54,800 nucleotides of DNA, taken from the NCBI GenBank assembly GCA_016870835.1, contig VGAG01000004.1:1-54800 (forward strand), given 5' to 3'. Position numbers and translations under genes: made by a program. Source of the DNA: Actinomycetota bacterium (lineage in GTDB: Bacteria > Actinomycetota > Actinomycetes > Nanopelagicales > Nanopelagicaceae). Under the pieces are notes generated by a model, which was not told the DNA's origin, searched no databases, and worked only from the letters and a program-made list of their open reading frames with translations. This document shows, in pieces, positions 16,828 to 26,656 of the stretch; the first letter of the stretch is position 1, and the number at the start of each line of letters is the position of its first letter.

Positions 16828-17907
16828 ATGGCAACAGTCGTATTCAAAGATGCATCTCGCATCTATCCCGGAACTGCAGCTCCTGCAGTCGATAAATTAA
16901 ATCTAACTGTCAATGATGGCGAGTTCTTAGTACTCGTCGGACCATCCGGTTGCGGAAAATCAACATCACTTCGCATGCTTGCTGGTTTGGAAGAGATTGA
17001 CACTGGAGCAATCTTTATCGGTGATCGCGATGTTACAAATGTCGCACCGAAAGATCGCGATATCGCTATGGTCTTCCAGTCCTATGCGCTCTATCCACAT
17101 ATGACCGTTGCAGAGAACATGGGCTTTGCTCTAAAGATTGCCGGCGTATCAAAGGAGGAACGTGAGCGTCGCGTACTTGAAGCTGCAAAACTTCTTGATC
17201 TTGAACCATATCTGGAGCGCAAGCCAAAGGCGCTTTCAGGTGGACAGCGTCAGCGTGTAGCTATGGGTCGCGCGATTGTTCGTGAACCACAAGTCTTTTT
17301 GATGGATGAACCTCTATCAAACTTGGATGCAAAGTTGCGCGTTGCAACTCGTACCCAGATTGCGGCGCTACAGCGCCGCCTTGGTATCACTACCGTTTAT
17401 GTAACGCACGACCAAGTCGAAGCTATGACTATGGGTGATCGCGTAGCGGTGCTAAAAGATGGATTATTGCAACAAGTCGATACACCTAGAAATCTCTACG
17501 ATCGCCCAGCAAATGCTTTCGTTGCTGGATTTATCGGTTCACCTGCGATGAATCTTTTGATTGCGCCAGTCTCCGGAGGTAAAGCCCAACTTGGACACCT
17601 TGAAGTAGATGTCCCTGCATCAGCCGGAAGTTCTGTAATTGTCGGAATTCGTCCTGAGGGCTTTGAACCTGCAAGCACAGGATTTGAGGTACAAGTTGAA
17701 GTTGTAGAAGAACTTGGCGCCGATGCCTTTGTGTACGGAAAGCCACTTGATTCTGCAGTTAAGTTCAACAATGCAAGTGATGAGGGAGCTCAAGTTATCG
17801 TCCGCTGGGATCCCAAGAACCCACCGAAGGCTGGACAGAGCGTCACCGTCGCAGCTAAGAAGGATTCAGTTCACTTGTTTAACGCCCAGAGCGGTCTTCG
17901 TATCTAA
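16828..17907 (+). CDS. ugpC: Carbohydrate ABC importer ATPase, MsmK/UgpC type
   Basis: ATPase of the MalK/UgpC/MsmK group, 359 residues. GPSGCGKST, LSGGQRQR, VFLMDEPLSNLDAKLR and YVTHDQVEAMT form the nucleotide-binding domain. The C-terminal third is the OB-fold (MOBE) regulatory domain with VIVGIRPEGFE. GAAGGAAG precedes the ATG. It stands alone between a divergent membrane-protein gene and a terminator. In actinobacteria one such ATPase often powers several sugar importers whose own operons lack an ATPase, which I infer here. The 150 bases upstream hold no clear promoter. Confidence 0.9.
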   Translation: MATVVFKDASRIYPGTAAPAVDKLNLTVNDGEFLVLVGPSGCGKSTSLRMLAGLEEIDTGAIFIGDRDVTNVAPKDRDIAMVFQSYALYPHMTVAENMGFALKIAGVSKEERERRVLEAAKLLDLEPYLERKPKALSGGQRQRVAMGRAIVREPQVFLMDEPLSNLDAKLRVATRTQIAALQRRLGITTVYVTHDQVEAMTMGDRVAVLKDGLLQQVDTPRNLYDRPANAFVAGFIGSPAMNLLIAPVSGGKAQLGHLEVDVPASAGSSVIVGIRPEGFEPASTGFEVQVEVVEELGADAFVYGKPLDSAVKFNNASDEGAQVIVRWDPKNPPKAGQSVTVAAKKDSVHLFNAQSGLRI

Positions 17908-17918
17908 GGCCAAACATT

Positions 17919-17948
17919 AAAAAGCCCCCGATTTTTCGGGGGCTTTTT
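17919..17948. terminator. Bidirectional Rho-independent terminator (ugpC / icd)
   Basis: AAAAAGCCCCCGA, a TTTT loop and TCGGGGGCTTTTT form a perfect 13-base-pair stem with A and T tracts on both sides. It can therefore end transcription of ugpC (+) and of the icd operon (-), whose stops flank it at 12 and 16 bases. Confidence 0.95.
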
Positions 17949-17964
17949 ACTTTAATGGTTACTT

Positions 17965-19179
17965 CTAGTTCATCGCTTTCTTTAGACTTTCATCGATTGC
18001 AGCTAGGAACTCTTGGGTATTTAGCCAAGGCGCATCATTACTAATTAAGAGCGCTAGATCCTTTGTCATCTTTCCGCTCTCAACCGTTTCGATACAAACT
18101 CGCTCTAGAGTTGCTGCAAAGTTGGCTACTTCTGGGGTGTTATCTAACTTCGCGCGATGTTGTAGACCCTGAGTCCAAGCGAAAATTGAAGCAATTGGAT
18201 TTGTTGAGGTTGCTTTACCGGCCTGGTGATCACGGTAGTGACGTGTCACAGTTCCATGAGCCGCTTCCGCCTCAACAGTCTTCCCATCTGGAGTCATGAG
18301 AACTGAAGTCATTAGTCCAAGTGAGCCATAACCTTGTGCGACGGTATCGCTCTGAACATCGCCATCGTAATTCTTACAGGCCCAGATGTAGCCACCCTCC
18401 CAGCGAAGAGAGGTTGCGACCATGTCATCAATCAAACGATGATCATATTCAAGGCCATTCTTTTTGAATTCATCCTTAAATTCCGCCTCAAAGATCTCGG
18501 CAAAGATATCTTTAAATCTGCCATCATAAGCTTTCAGAATCGTATTCTTGGTAGAGAGAAATACTGGATATTTTCTAACTAAAGCGTAATTAAACGATGC
18601 GCGAGCAAAATCGCGGATTGATTGATCAAGGTTATACATAGTCATAGCCACGCCAGAACCTGGGAAATCAAAGACATTAAACTCCATCGGCTTTGAACCA
18701 TCGGATGGTGTAAATGTGACAGTTAGTTTTCCTGGACCTGGGACTTTGAAATCGGTTGCGCGGTATTGATCACCAAAGGCGTGACGGCCGATAACAATTG
18801 GCTTACTCCAGTGAGGAATCAACCTAGGAACATTCTTAATGATGATTGGTTCGCGGAAGATGACTCCGCCAAGGATGTTTCGGATAGTTCCATTTGGGGA
18901 CTTCCACATCTGCTTTAAATTGAACTCTTTTACGCGGGCTTCATCCGGAGTGATAGTTGCGCACTTAACGCCAACGCCATGCTTCTTAATCGCATTTGCA
19001 CAATCGATCGTGACTTGGTCATTGGTGGAGTCGCGATATTCAATACCGAGGTCGTAATAATCAAGATTTATATCGAGATAAGGAAGGATTAACTGCTTCT
19101 TTATGAAGTCCCAGATGATTCGGGTCATCTCGTCGCCATCTAGCTCGACGACTGTTCCTTGCACTTTTATCTTTGACAT
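17965..19179 (-). CDS. icd: NADP-dependent isocitrate dehydrogenase, homodimeric type
   Basis: Oxidative decarboxylation of isocitrate to 2-oxoglutarate with NADP. At 404 residues with [24 protein letters not shown], the arginine-containing [13 protein letters not shown] and GQYRATDF-like GDQYRATDF, it belongs to the eukaryote-like subfamily II rather than the monomeric enzyme found in many actinobacteria. [14 protein letters not shown] near the C-terminus is the NADP site. It is the last gene of the run from pcrA, 10 bases after mdh. Confidence 0.95.
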   Translation of the reverse strand: MSKIKVQGTVVELDGDEMTRIIWDFIKKQLILPYLDINLDYYDLGIEYRDSTNDQVTIDCANAIKKHGVGVKCATITPDEARVKEFNLKQMWKSPNGTIRNILGGVIFREPIIIKNVPRLIPHWSKPIVIGRHAFGDQYRATDFKVPGPGKLTVTFTPSDGSKPMEFNVFDFPGSGVAMTMYNLDQSIRDFARASFNYALVRKYPVFLSTKNTILKAYDGRFKDIFAEIFEAEFKDEFKKNGLEYDHRLIDDMVATSLRWEGGYIWACKNYDGDVQSDTVAQGYGSLGLMTSVLMTPDGKTVEAEAAHGTVTRHYRDHQAGKATSTNPIASIFAWTQGLQHRAKLDNTPEVANFAATLERVCIETVESGKMTKDLALLISNDAPWLNTQEFLAAIDESLKKAMN

Positions 19180-19189
19180 GAATTCCTCT

Positions 19190-20146
19190 CTAGAGATCCT
19201 TCACATCTGCTTGCTTAGAACGTACAGCTTCGGCAGCTTTCTTTAATTCTTCCAACTCTTGAGCTGAAAGAGCTCCCTCAACCACTTTAGTTATGCCGCT
19301 TCTACCAATTTCTGCTTCGACACCAAGATAAACACCGCTAATTCCATATTCACCCGTGACCCAGGCGCATACCGGCATGACTTCGCGCGAGTCAGTTATT
19401 ACTGCGCGAGCCATTCTTGCTGCCGCCGCAGATGGGGCGTAATAAGCAGAACCGGTCTTTAGTAGGGCAACGATTTCTGCTCCGCCGTTTCTGGTTCTCG
19501 TTACTAATTCTTCAATCTCAGTCGCGCTCAAAAGTTCGCTGAGTGGCTTTCCATTAACGGTACATCGACTTGGGACCGGGACCATAGTTTCACCATGTGA
19601 ACCCAAAGTTAGAGTTCTTACAGATGCAACCGGAACATTTAATTTCTCTGCAACAAAGTGGGTGAAGCGAGCAGTATCAAGCATTCCAGCTTGTCCCATA
19701 ACTCGATTATGTGGAAACTTAGATGCAATTTGAGCGAGAGCAGTCATCTCATCTAGAGGATTGGAAACCACAATCAAAACAGCATTGGGTGAATGTTTAG
19801 CGATGTTTTCTGCGACGCCACGAACTATCCCCGCATTAACACCAATCAAATCCATTCGACTCATACCAGGCTTGCGAGGTAGTCCAGCCGTAATCACAAC
19901 TACATCTGAGTTGGCAGTTGCTTCGTAACCGGAGCCTTCAGCTGTGGTCGACTTACCAATCAACTTTGTCTCAAAATTTTCGATGGAGCGGGATTGATTT
20001 ATATCTAGAGCAATTCCTTCGGGCTTGCCTTCAACAATATCTGTGAGAACTACTGTTTCGAAGATGTCGTACTCGGCTAGACGTAGCGCCGTAGTTGAAC
20101 CATAAAAACCTGCACCAACGACAGTGACTTTCCCTGATCTACTCAT
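19190..20146 (-). CDS. mdh: Malate dehydrogenase (LDH-like type)
   Basis: NAD-dependent oxidation of malate to oxaloacetate. The 318 residues have GAGFYGST for the dinucleotide, [11 protein letters not shown] with the substrate-binding arginines, [11 protein letters not shown] and the catalytic His in [10 protein letters not shown]. The arginine after GMS in the mobile loop fits malate rather than lactate. Length and pattern are those of the LDH-like MDH group rather than the cytosolic-type enzyme. Coded 18 bases after the DUF3017 gene and 10 before icd, placing two adjacent TCA steps in one transcript. Confidence 0.94.
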   Translation of the reverse strand: MSRSGKVTVVGAGFYGSTTALRLAEYDIFETVVLTDIVEGKPEGIALDINQSRSIENFETKLIGKSTTAEGSGYEATANSDVVVITAGLPRKPGMSRMDLIGVNAGIVRGVAENIAKHSPNAVLIVVSNPLDEMTALAQIASKFPHNRVMGQAGMLDTARFTHFVAEKLNVPVASVRTLTLGSHGETMVPVPSRCTVNGKPLSELLSATEIEELVTRTRNGGAEIVALLKTGSAYYAPSAAAARMARAVITDSREVMPVCAWVTGEYGISGVYLGVEAEIGRSGITKVVEGALSAQELEELKKAAEAVRSKQADVKDL

Positions 20147-20164
20147 AGCGGGAGAACCTACCGG

Positions 20165-20371
20165 CTACCTGCGTGGCAACGCCAATGCAACTGTAATGAG
20201 GGACACAACAAGAAGAATTGGAATCAACAAATCCATCTTCCTTCGATTTCGCCCACCGGGTAGTGAGTAAAGCGCTAGCGCTACCGCAAGTGAGATAGCG
20301 CCCGCTCGAACTGAATAAAGCGCAGCCACTGCGATTGATAGCGCTGCAAGAAGAAGTGCTAGCCGCTTCAA
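20165..20371 (-). CDS. Small membrane protein, DUF3017 family
   Basis: A 68-residue hydrophobic protein with two or three membrane segments (LALLLAALSIAVAAL, ISLAVALALY, LIPILLVVSLITVALAL) separated by a basic loop GGRNRRK. Its position between folD and mdh, with a 4-base overlap onto folD, is where actinobacteria carry DUF3017. Function is unknown. Synteny and the coupled start argue that it is translated rather than a chance frame. Confidence 0.75.
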   Translation of the reverse strand: MKRLALLLAALSIAVAALYSVRAGAISLAVALALYSLPGGRNRRKMDLLIPILLVVSLITVALALPRR

Positions 20372-21201
20372 GTCCGCTTACCAATCTCCAAGATATTTCG
20401 TAGCAGTAGCGCCCGCGTCATAGGGCCGATACCGCCTGGGACCGGTGAATAAGCAGTTACAAAGTCATGAACTTCAGGGTCAACATCTCCTAACAATTTG
20501 CCGTCAACTCTTGTAAGCCCCACATCAATAACAACTGCGTTTGCAGAAACCATTTCTCTCTTAAGAAAGTGCGCTTTACCAATAGCGGCGATTACGACAT
20601 CGGCTCGCTTGGTAATCTCGCTAAGATTCTTAGTTCCAGTATGTGTAAGAGTTACTGTTGCATTTACACTCTTCTGGGATAGTAAAAGTCCGAGTGGTCT
20701 TCCAACTGTTGTTCCTCTACCAATTACAACTACTTCTTTACCAGACCAAGAAATTTCATTTCGCTCAACTAGCTCAATAATCGCCTTTGGGGTACAGGGA
20801 AGAGTTGAGTTCTTATTCAATACTAACCGCCCTAAGTTCAATGGATGTAAACCATCCGCATCTTTACCTGGGTTGACTGTCTCTAATACTCTCTCTGTAT
20901 TGACCCCCCTTGGTAGCGGCAGTTGAACAATAAAACCTGTGCATTTTGAATCACTATTCAAACGCGCTACAGCATCTAGAACTTCTTTCTCACTCGCTGT
21001 TGCGGGTAAATCTATTCGAATCGAATCTATTCCGACCTCTGCACAATCTCTATGTTTTCCCGAAACATAAGCATGAGAGCCAGGATCATCGCCTACCAGA
21101 ATCGTTCCTAAGCCGAGCTTTAGCCCGTTTTCTTTAATACCTTTAGAGATTTCTGCCTTGATTTCATTGGCTGCTATTCGGCCATCAAGGAGTTTTGCCA
21201 T
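20368..21201 (-). CDS. folD: Bifunctional methylene-THF dehydrogenase / methenyl-THF cyclohydrolase
   Basis: Interconverts 5,10-methylene- and 10-formyl-tetrahydrofolate using NADP. The 277 residues show the catalytic lysine in YVSGKHRDC, FIVQLPLPRGV and PCTPKAI, GRGTTVGRPLG in the nucleotide domain and DVGLTRVDGK, as expected of FolD. The start ATG at 21201 has no ribosome site; TAGAAT ends 6 bases upstream (21213-21208), so a separate leaderless transcript may begin here even though the gene lies inside a leftward run. It overlaps DUF3017 by 4 bases. Confidence 0.95.
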   Translation of the reverse strand: MAKLLDGRIAANEIKAEISKGIKENGLKLGLGTILVGDDPGSHAYVSGKHRDCAEVGIDSIRIDLPATASEKEVLDAVARLNSDSKCTGFIVQLPLPRGVNTERVLETVNPGKDADGLHPLNLGRLVLNKNSTLPCTPKAIIELVERNEISWSGKEVVVIGRGTTVGRPLGLLLSQKSVNATVTLTHTGTKNLSEITKRADVVIAAIGKAHFLKREMVSANAVVIDVGLTRVDGKLLGDVDPEVHDFVTAYSPVPGGIGPMTRALLLRNILEIGKRT

Positions 21202-21207
21202 GGGCAG

Positions 21208-21213
21208 ATTCTA
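21208..21213 (-). promoter_or_regulatory. Candidate -10 box for leaderless folD
   Basis: TAGAAT on the minus strand stands 6 bases before the folD ATG, and no Shine-Dalgarno sequence is present. No good -35 is found at 16-18 bases. The same hexamer and spacing occur before the PIG-L gene at 26657. Confidence 0.4.
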
Positions 21214-21224
21214 GAGCCCAATTT

Positions 21225-22361
21225 TCATGAAATATTGCGAGTCCTGATTTTGGCGACAAGTTTCGGAGTGAAGAAGTAGATAGCTCCCCCAATTGCAATT
21301 TCAACAGTAGCAACTAATGGAAGGGCCCACCAGATTGGTCCGACCGATGGAAGATTAGATGAAAATAGTTCACCACTACTCATACGCGCGATGCAGAGAA
21401 GAAGAAGAAAGAATATGAGGGCAAACGAGAGATAGAAGCGCTTCAACTCAATCTCATCGCTATAAGTACTTCTTCCATATTTAACTACAAACGCTCCGAG
21501 AGCAAGGATTAGTAGCGCCGAAATAAATATGAAGGTGTGACTAGTTGCAGGCAATGCCCCCAAGATTGGAATTGCTGGGATCTCATCAATTCGATGAACG
21601 AATGGCGAAAGAAGACTTCCCTCACCGATTGTTAATCCGCTTCCTGATATGTAACTAAGTGCAGCGACTGCAGTATTTGGGATGTAGAGAATTTGGCCAA
21701 TTAATAAGACGAGGCCACCAAAAATCCCCGGCTCAACAACTCGAGTCAGATCTGTGACCACATTAAAGTGATAAATCAAAGAAATTGAGAGAAATATTGA
21801 ACCTACACCAACCAATGCAATCAGGATTATCCAGGCTAGTCGTAGCGCTCGTTGCCAGGGAAACTGAAGTTTGTGTTTAGGCAGCATGCCACTTGATATG
21901 AAGATTGCAATGGCCGCGACTACAAATAGAACTGGAATCGCAATATAGAACGGTGCCTTTACCGTCCCGCCAAGAGTTGGAAGTGCAAGGAGATAAGAAA
22001 CAATCGCATAGCTAGTCGCTAGGGATAAAACGTAGCTCCTCTTCTCACGACCATTTGGCTCGCCGAGAGACTCCACCATCCTTAAGTAACCGCTGCGAAG
22101 TGCAAAGAAAGGGATTAGTAGCGCTCCGACTGGAAGAAATGTAAGTGAACCAGAACTAGTCGCATCCGAAAGTGAAAGTTGTAGCGGAACTTGATGAGCT
22201 GCCAGAAAAAACCAGAGCCCAGCTCTTAGCGGATCTGCGGTATTTCCCGATGAACTTCCGGCAGTCGCCCAGGCTACGAGTGTGATGAAGGAGATCGGTA
22301 GAAGAATTAAGGTGATGCTGCGAATTCCTTGTTGGAGTCCAACACGGAGAATTCGATTCAT
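21225..22361 (-). CDS. perM: Polytopic membrane protein, PerM / DUF6350 family
   Basis: A 378-residue protein with about ten hydrophobic segments, recognised mainly by position just after sucCD, where mycobacteria and streptomycetes have the PerM-like cell-division membrane protein. The stretches LTFLPVGALLIPFFALRSGY and NTAVAALSYISGSGL match what I know of DUF6350. I start it at the ATG at 22361, 4 bases after the sucD stop; an in-frame codon at 22409 would overlap sucD by 44 bases. In mycobacteria PerM stabilises divisome components; transfer of that role here is inference. Confidence 0.72.
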   Translation of the reverse strand: MNRILRVGLQQGIRSITLILLPISFITLVAWATAGSSSGNTADPLRAGLWFFLAAHQVPLQLSLSDATSSGSLTFLPVGALLIPFFALRSGYLRMVESLGEPNGREKRSYVLSLATSYAIVSYLLALPTLGGTVKAPFYIAIPVLFVVAAIAIFISSGMLPKHKLQFPWQRALRLAWIILIALVGVGSIFLSISLIYHFNVVTDLTRVVEPGIFGGLVLLIGQILYIPNTAVAALSYISGSGLTIGEGSLLSPFVHRIDEIPAIPILGALPATSHTFIFISALLILALGAFVVKYGRSTYSDEIELKRFYLSFALIFFLLLLCIARMSSGELFSSNLPSVGPIWWALPLVATVEIAIGGAIYFFTPKLVAKIRTRNIS

Positions 22362-22365
22362 TACA

Positions 22366-23250
22366 TTATTTAGCGCTGAGAATTTCGCGCAGTAATCTCG
22401 CAGTCTCACTTGGGGTCTTGCCCACTTTTACTCCAGCAGCCTCAAGCGCGACTTTCTTCGCCTCAGCGGTTCCCGAAGATCCAGAAACGATTGCCCCAGC
22501 ATGTCCCATTGTTTTGCCTTCTGGCGCGGTGAAGCCGGCAACATAACCAACAACCGGCTTAGTTACGTATTCTTTAATGAAGGCGGCGGCACGTTCTTCA
22601 GCATCTCCACCGATCTCGCCAATCATCGCTATCGCTTCAGTTTTTGGATCGTCTTGGAAAGCACGTAGGCAATCAATATGAGTCGTACCAATAATTGGAT
22701 CGCCACCGATACCGACAGCAGTAGTGAATCCAATATCCCGTAGTTCGTACATCATTTGGTAGGTAAGAGTTCCTGACTTAGAAACCAAGCCGATCTTTCC
22801 TGGGCCAGTGATATCAGCTGGGGTGATTCCGATATTGCTCTTGCCTGGTGAAATTAAACCTGGGCAATTTGGACCGATGATTCGGGTAGTTCCTTTTTTC
22901 TCGGAGTACGCAAAGAAGGCTGCGGTGTCATGGACCGGGATTCCTTCGGTAATCACTACAACTAGTGGAAGCTTGGCATCGATTGCATCAATTACGGCTG
23001 CTTTTGCAAACTTTGGCGGCACAAATACAACTGAGGCATTTGCGCCGGTAGCGGCAACTGCCTCGCTAACAGTATTGAAGACTGGGAGTTGTTTACCCTC
23101 GATTTCAACAACCTGTCCGCCTTTTCCAGGAGTTACTCCTCCAACAATTTTTGTGCCACTCGCAATCATGCGCTTGGTGTGCTTAGTTCCTTCTGACCCA
23201 GTCATGCCTTGCACAAGTACTTTGGTATTTTCATCGATGAAGATAGTCAT
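22366..23250 (-). CDS. sucD: Succinate--CoA ligase, alpha subunit
   Basis: Alpha subunit of succinyl-CoA synthetase, 294 residues. It has the CoA-binding N-terminus ([16 protein letters not shown]) and the phosphohistidine loop [18 protein letters not shown] near residue 245. With SucC it makes succinate and ATP or GTP from succinyl-CoA. The ATG overlaps the sucC stop by 4 bases, which would keep subunit synthesis balanced. Confidence 0.96.
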   Translation of the reverse strand: MTIFIDENTKVLVQGMTGSEGTKHTKRMIASGTKIVGGVTPGKGGQVVEIEGKQLPVFNTVSEAVAATGANASVVFVPPKFAKAAVIDAIDAKLPLVVVITEGIPVHDTAAFFAYSEKKGTTRIIGPNCPGLISPGKSNIGITPADITGPGKIGLVSKSGTLTYQMMYELRDIGFTTAVGIGGDPIIGTTHIDCLRAFQDDPKTEAIAMIGEIGGDAEERAAAFIKEYVTKPVVGYVAGFTAPEGKTMGHAGAIVSGSSGTAEAKKVALEAAGVKVGKTPSETARLLREILSAK

Positions 23251-24410
23251 CGCTTCGCTGCTAATTCTGCAGCGCGTGCGGCCGCTCCATCCATTGTGTC
23301 TAGTTGTTCAACAAGAGGATGTTTCGCTTCATTAAGGATTCGTCGACCCTCGAGCACATTATTTCCATCAAGTCTTACAACTAGTGGCTTTGTGGCTTTA
23401 TCACCCAGCATTGCAAGCGCTTGGATGATTCCGTTTGCGACCGCGTCGCATGCAGTTATTCCACCAAAAACATTTACAAAAACTGAGCGAACAGCAGGAT
23501 CGCCAAGGATTATCGATAACCCGTCAGCCATTACTTGAGCGGAAGCTCCGCCGCCAATATCTAAAAAGTTCGCCGGCTTTACGCCGTATTTCTCACCTGC
23601 GTACGCGACTACATCAAGGGTGCTCATAACAAGGCCCGCCCCGTTGCCGATAACGCCAACTTCGCCCTCTAACTTTACATAGTTCAAATCTCTCTCTTTA
23701 GCGAGCGCCTCTAAAGGATTTGTTGCAGCATGATCAATAAGGGACTCGTGGTCGGGATGTCGAAAGGCGGCATTGTCATCCAAGGTAACTTTTCCATCGA
23801 GTGCGATTATTCGCCCATCCTTTGTCTTCACTAATGGGTTTACTTCCACCAGCGTTGCATCAGATTCTTGGAAAGTCTTCCAGAGTAAGGCAAGGACATC
23901 GGCAACCTTCTCGATTACATCTTCAGGGAATGCGCCTTTGCGAATAATTTCTATAGCGCGTGCTTTATCTAATCCATCATTTGCATCAACATGAACTCGA
24001 GCTAATTTTTCAGGAGTCTTATGCGCTACCTCTTCAATATCCATTCCGCCTGCAACAGAGGCCATAACTAAAAATGATCGAGCTGCGCGATCAAGCAAAA
24101 TTGCTAAGTAGTACTCGCTCTCAATCGGAGCAGCTTGGGCAATCATGACTTTATGGACAGTATGTCCTTTGATGTCCATGCCCAGAATTGCTTTTGATTT
24201 CTCAAAGGCATCATCAGCGCTCTCTGCCAGTTTTACACCGCCAGCTTTTCCACGTCCGCCAATCTTTACTTGGGCTTTAACTACTACTTTCCCACCAAGT
24301 CGCTCTGCTGCAGAACGCGCTTCTTCCGGGGTCGAAGCAACTGCTCCACCTAAGACTGGAACGCCTTTTGCTTCAAATAGATCTCGGGCCTGATATTCAA
24401 ATAGGTCCAT
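23247..24410 (-). CDS. sucC: Succinate--CoA ligase, beta subunit
   Basis: Beta (nucleotide-binding) subunit of succinyl-CoA synthetase, 387 residues. [19 protein letters not shown] opens the ATP-grasp domain, [16 protein letters not shown] binds the nucleotide phosphates, VEVNPLV ligates magnesium, and [19 protein letters not shown] belongs to the C-terminal ligase domain. It follows pcrA with only 3 bases between stop and start, so part of its transcription may come from the pcrA promoter. Confidence 0.96.
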   Translation of the reverse strand: MDLFEYQARDLFEAKGVPVLGGAVASTPEEARSAAERLGGKVVVKAQVKIGGRGKAGGVKLAESADDAFEKSKAILGMDIKGHTVHKVMIAQAAPIESEYYLAILLDRAARSFLVMASVAGGMDIEEVAHKTPEKLARVHVDANDGLDKARAIEIIRKGAFPEDVIEKVADVLALLWKTFQESDATLVEVNPLVKTKDGRIIALDGKVTLDDNAAFRHPDHESLIDHAATNPLEALAKERDLNYVKLEGEVGVIGNGAGLVMSTLDVVAYAGEKYGVKPANFLDIGGGASAQVMADGLSIILGDPAVRSVFVNVFGGITACDAVANGIIQALAMLGDKATKPLVVRLDGNNVLEGRRILNEAKHPLVEQLDTMDGAAARAAELAAKR

Positions 24411-24413
24411 GGG

Positions 24414-26633
24414 TCATAACTTATCTACTGGGGCATAACGGAGCAACAATCGCTTCTCACCATAACTGCCAAAATTAATAGTTGCTTCGGCTTTCTCTCC
24501 TTCTCCTGAGACTGCAATCACAGTACCTAAACCAAAGGTGTCATGTGATACGCGATCACCAATCGAAAGTTGAATACCAGAACTCTGCTTTCCGGTAGCG
24601 CGTGGTGGAGGTGGAGATGAGTACTTCTTTCTTGTGATTGGTGGCGAAGTAAATCCACTTGCAGATTTGTTCCACTCAATTAAGTTTTCAGGAATCTCCT
24701 CGAGAAACCTTGAGGGTGGATTGTAATTCGGGGCTCCCCACGCAGATCTATATTCTGCTCTTGATAAATAGAGTCGCTCGCGCGCTCTTGTAAGGCCAAC
24801 ATAAGCAAGTCTTCGCTCCTCTTCTAGCTCATTCTTTTCACCGAGGGTGCGCGAGTGCGGAAAAACTCCTTCTTCCATTCCAGTAAGAAATACCGTGGGA
24901 AACTCAAGACCTTTAGCGGTATGCAAAGTCATAAGAGTCACGACTCCACCATGATCATCACCTTCAGGAATTTCATCAGCATCAGCGACTAGAGATACCT
25001 CTTCAAGAAATGCGCCAAGGGTCGGAGTCTCGCCTTCACTTATTGCACGTTCTTCATACTCTTCAATCACAGCAACGAGTTCCTCTAGATTCTCAACTCT
25101 TACTTCATCTTGGGGATCGTGGCTTGCGCGAAGTTCCTCTAACAAACCGGATTGCTCAAGTATTGCCGCGGCAATTGTCGAGGGTGGTCGAATAGCTTCT
25201 ACTAAAACTTGCAGAGCAACAAGCATCGAGACAAATGCTTGGATCGAGGCGTTTGCTCTTGGTGATAGCTCAGTTGAGTTACTTGTAGCGAGTGCGCTCC
25301 AGAAGGATATGGAATCGCGCTTAGAAACATCATCAATAGCATCAAGCGCCCTATCCCCGATTCCTCGTTTAGGGGTGTTGATGATTCTTCGGAGTGAGAC
25401 TTCATCGCTTGGATTAACTAAAACTCGTAAGTATGCGAGTAGATCCTTAATCTCTTTACGCTCATAAAAGCGGACTCCGCCGACTACTTTGTAGGGCACG
25501 GCCGAGCGCATAAAAACTTCTTCAAAGACGCGGGATTGGGCATTCGTTCGATAGAAGATTGCGGTCTCGCCAAACTTTGAAGTTCCTTCATTACTCAATT
25601 TGAATAACTCATCTCGGACAAACTCAGCTTCATGGTGCTCATTTTCAGCAACAAATCCAGAGAGCTTTGGGCCACTTCCGGAATCTGACCAGAGATTCTT
25701 CTCTTTCCTTGACTCGTTCTTTGAAATAACAGAGTTGGCAGCGCTCAGAATGTTTTGGGTTGAGCGATAATTTTGTTCAAGCAGAATCGTTGTTGCATCT
25801 GGGTAATCCTCTTCGAACTGGAGGATATTTCGAATCGTTGCTCCTCGGAAGCCATAGATAGATTGGTCGGCATCACCAACAACGCACAACTCAGCGGCAG
25901 GTATTCCATCTCGGTCTGTTCCAACTAACTCTCTAATCAGAATATATTGAGCGTGATTTGTATCTTGATATTCATCGACCAATATATGCTTAAAGCGAGT
26001 CCGATATCTTGCTCTTGCATCAGGAAATTTCTGTAGGACTTCTACTGTTTTCATAATCAAATCATCAAAATCCATCGCATTTGCGCTAGTTAATCGCTGT
26101 TGGTAAATCGCATAGACCTCTGCAACAATCTCTTCAAAGTGATTAGTAGTCGCATTTCGATAGTCAGCTGGGCCAAGTAGTTCATTTTTCGCATTTGAAA
26201 TAAGGGCGGCAACGGCGCGCGGGTTGTAACGCTTCTGATCAAGGTTCAAGTCCCGCATAACTAGGGTCACTAAACGTACGCTGTCTGCTTGGTCGTAAAT
26301 TGAGTAGGAAGATGAGAATCCGAGCCTCGTTCCTTCTTGACGGAGAATGCGCACACATGCCGAGTGAAAAGTTGAGACCCAGATTGCTTTTGCTCTCTTT
26401 CCAACCAGTGCTGCTACCCGCTCTTTCATCTCGCCTGCGGCTTTATTTGTAAAAGTAATAGCGAGAATTTCAAAAGGTTCAACTTTTCGCGTCGCAAGTA
26501 GATATGCAATTCTTCGCGTAAGAACACGAGTCTTTCCTGATCCAGCGCCTGCTACTACTAAAAGTGGTCCGCCTTGGTGTGTGACTGCAGATTCTTGTTC
26601 TGGGTTTAACCCTTCAAGCAATCTGTCAGACAT
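24414..26633 (-). CDS. pcrA: ATP-dependent DNA helicase PcrA/UvrD
   Basis: Superfamily 1A 3'-5' helicase of 739 residues for nucleotide excision repair and clearing stalled forks. The motifs LNPEQESAVTHQGGPLLVVA, GAGSGKT, ITFTNKAAGEM, VDEYQDTN, GDADQSIYGFRGA and LMTLHTAKGLEF appear in the family order. The last 50 residues (SIGDRVSHDTFGLGTVIAV) are the PcrA-specific Tudor-like tail that contacts RNA polymerase. Start ATG at 26633 has no ribosome site and TAGACT 7 bases upstream. First gene of the leftward pcrA-to-icd run. Confidence 0.96.
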   Translation of the reverse strand: MSDRLLEGLNPEQESAVTHQGGPLLVVAGAGSGKTRVLTRRIAYLLATRKVEPFEILAITFTNKAAGEMKERVAALVGKRAKAIWVSTFHSACVRILRQEGTRLGFSSSYSIYDQADSVRLVTLVMRDLNLDQKRYNPRAVAALISNAKNELLGPADYRNATTNHFEEIVAEVYAIYQQRLTSANAMDFDDLIMKTVEVLQKFPDARARYRTRFKHILVDEYQDTNHAQYILIRELVGTDRDGIPAAELCVVGDADQSIYGFRGATIRNILQFEEDYPDATTILLEQNYRSTQNILSAANSVISKNESRKEKNLWSDSGSGPKLSGFVAENEHHEAEFVRDELFKLSNEGTSKFGETAIFYRTNAQSRVFEEVFMRSAVPYKVVGGVRFYERKEIKDLLAYLRVLVNPSDEVSLRRIINTPKRGIGDRALDAIDDVSKRDSISFWSALATSNSTELSPRANASIQAFVSMLVALQVLVEAIRPPSTIAAAILEQSGLLEELRASHDPQDEVRVENLEELVAVIEEYEERAISEGETPTLGAFLEEVSLVADADEIPEGDDHGGVVTLMTLHTAKGLEFPTVFLTGMEEGVFPHSRTLGEKNELEEERRLAYVGLTRARERLYLSRAEYRSAWGAPNYNPPSRFLEEIPENLIEWNKSASGFTSPPITRKKYSSPPPPRATGKQSSGIQLSIGDRVSHDTFGLGTVIAVSGEGEKAEATINFGSYGEKRLLLRYAPVDKL

Positions 26634-26640
26634 ATAAACA

Positions 26641-26650
26641 AGTCTAGAAT
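26641..26650. promoter_or_regulatory. Overlapping divergent -10 boxes (pcrA and PIG-L gene)
   Basis: The 23-base gap between two divergent start codons contains TAGAAT on the plus strand (26645-26650), 6 bases before the GTG at 26657, and TAGACT on the minus strand (26646-26641), 7 bases before the ATG at 26633. They share the central TA of TCTAGA. Neither start has a ribosome site, so both transcripts would be leaderless. No strong -35 lies on either side. Confidence 0.55.
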
Positions 26651-26656
26651 ACGGCG

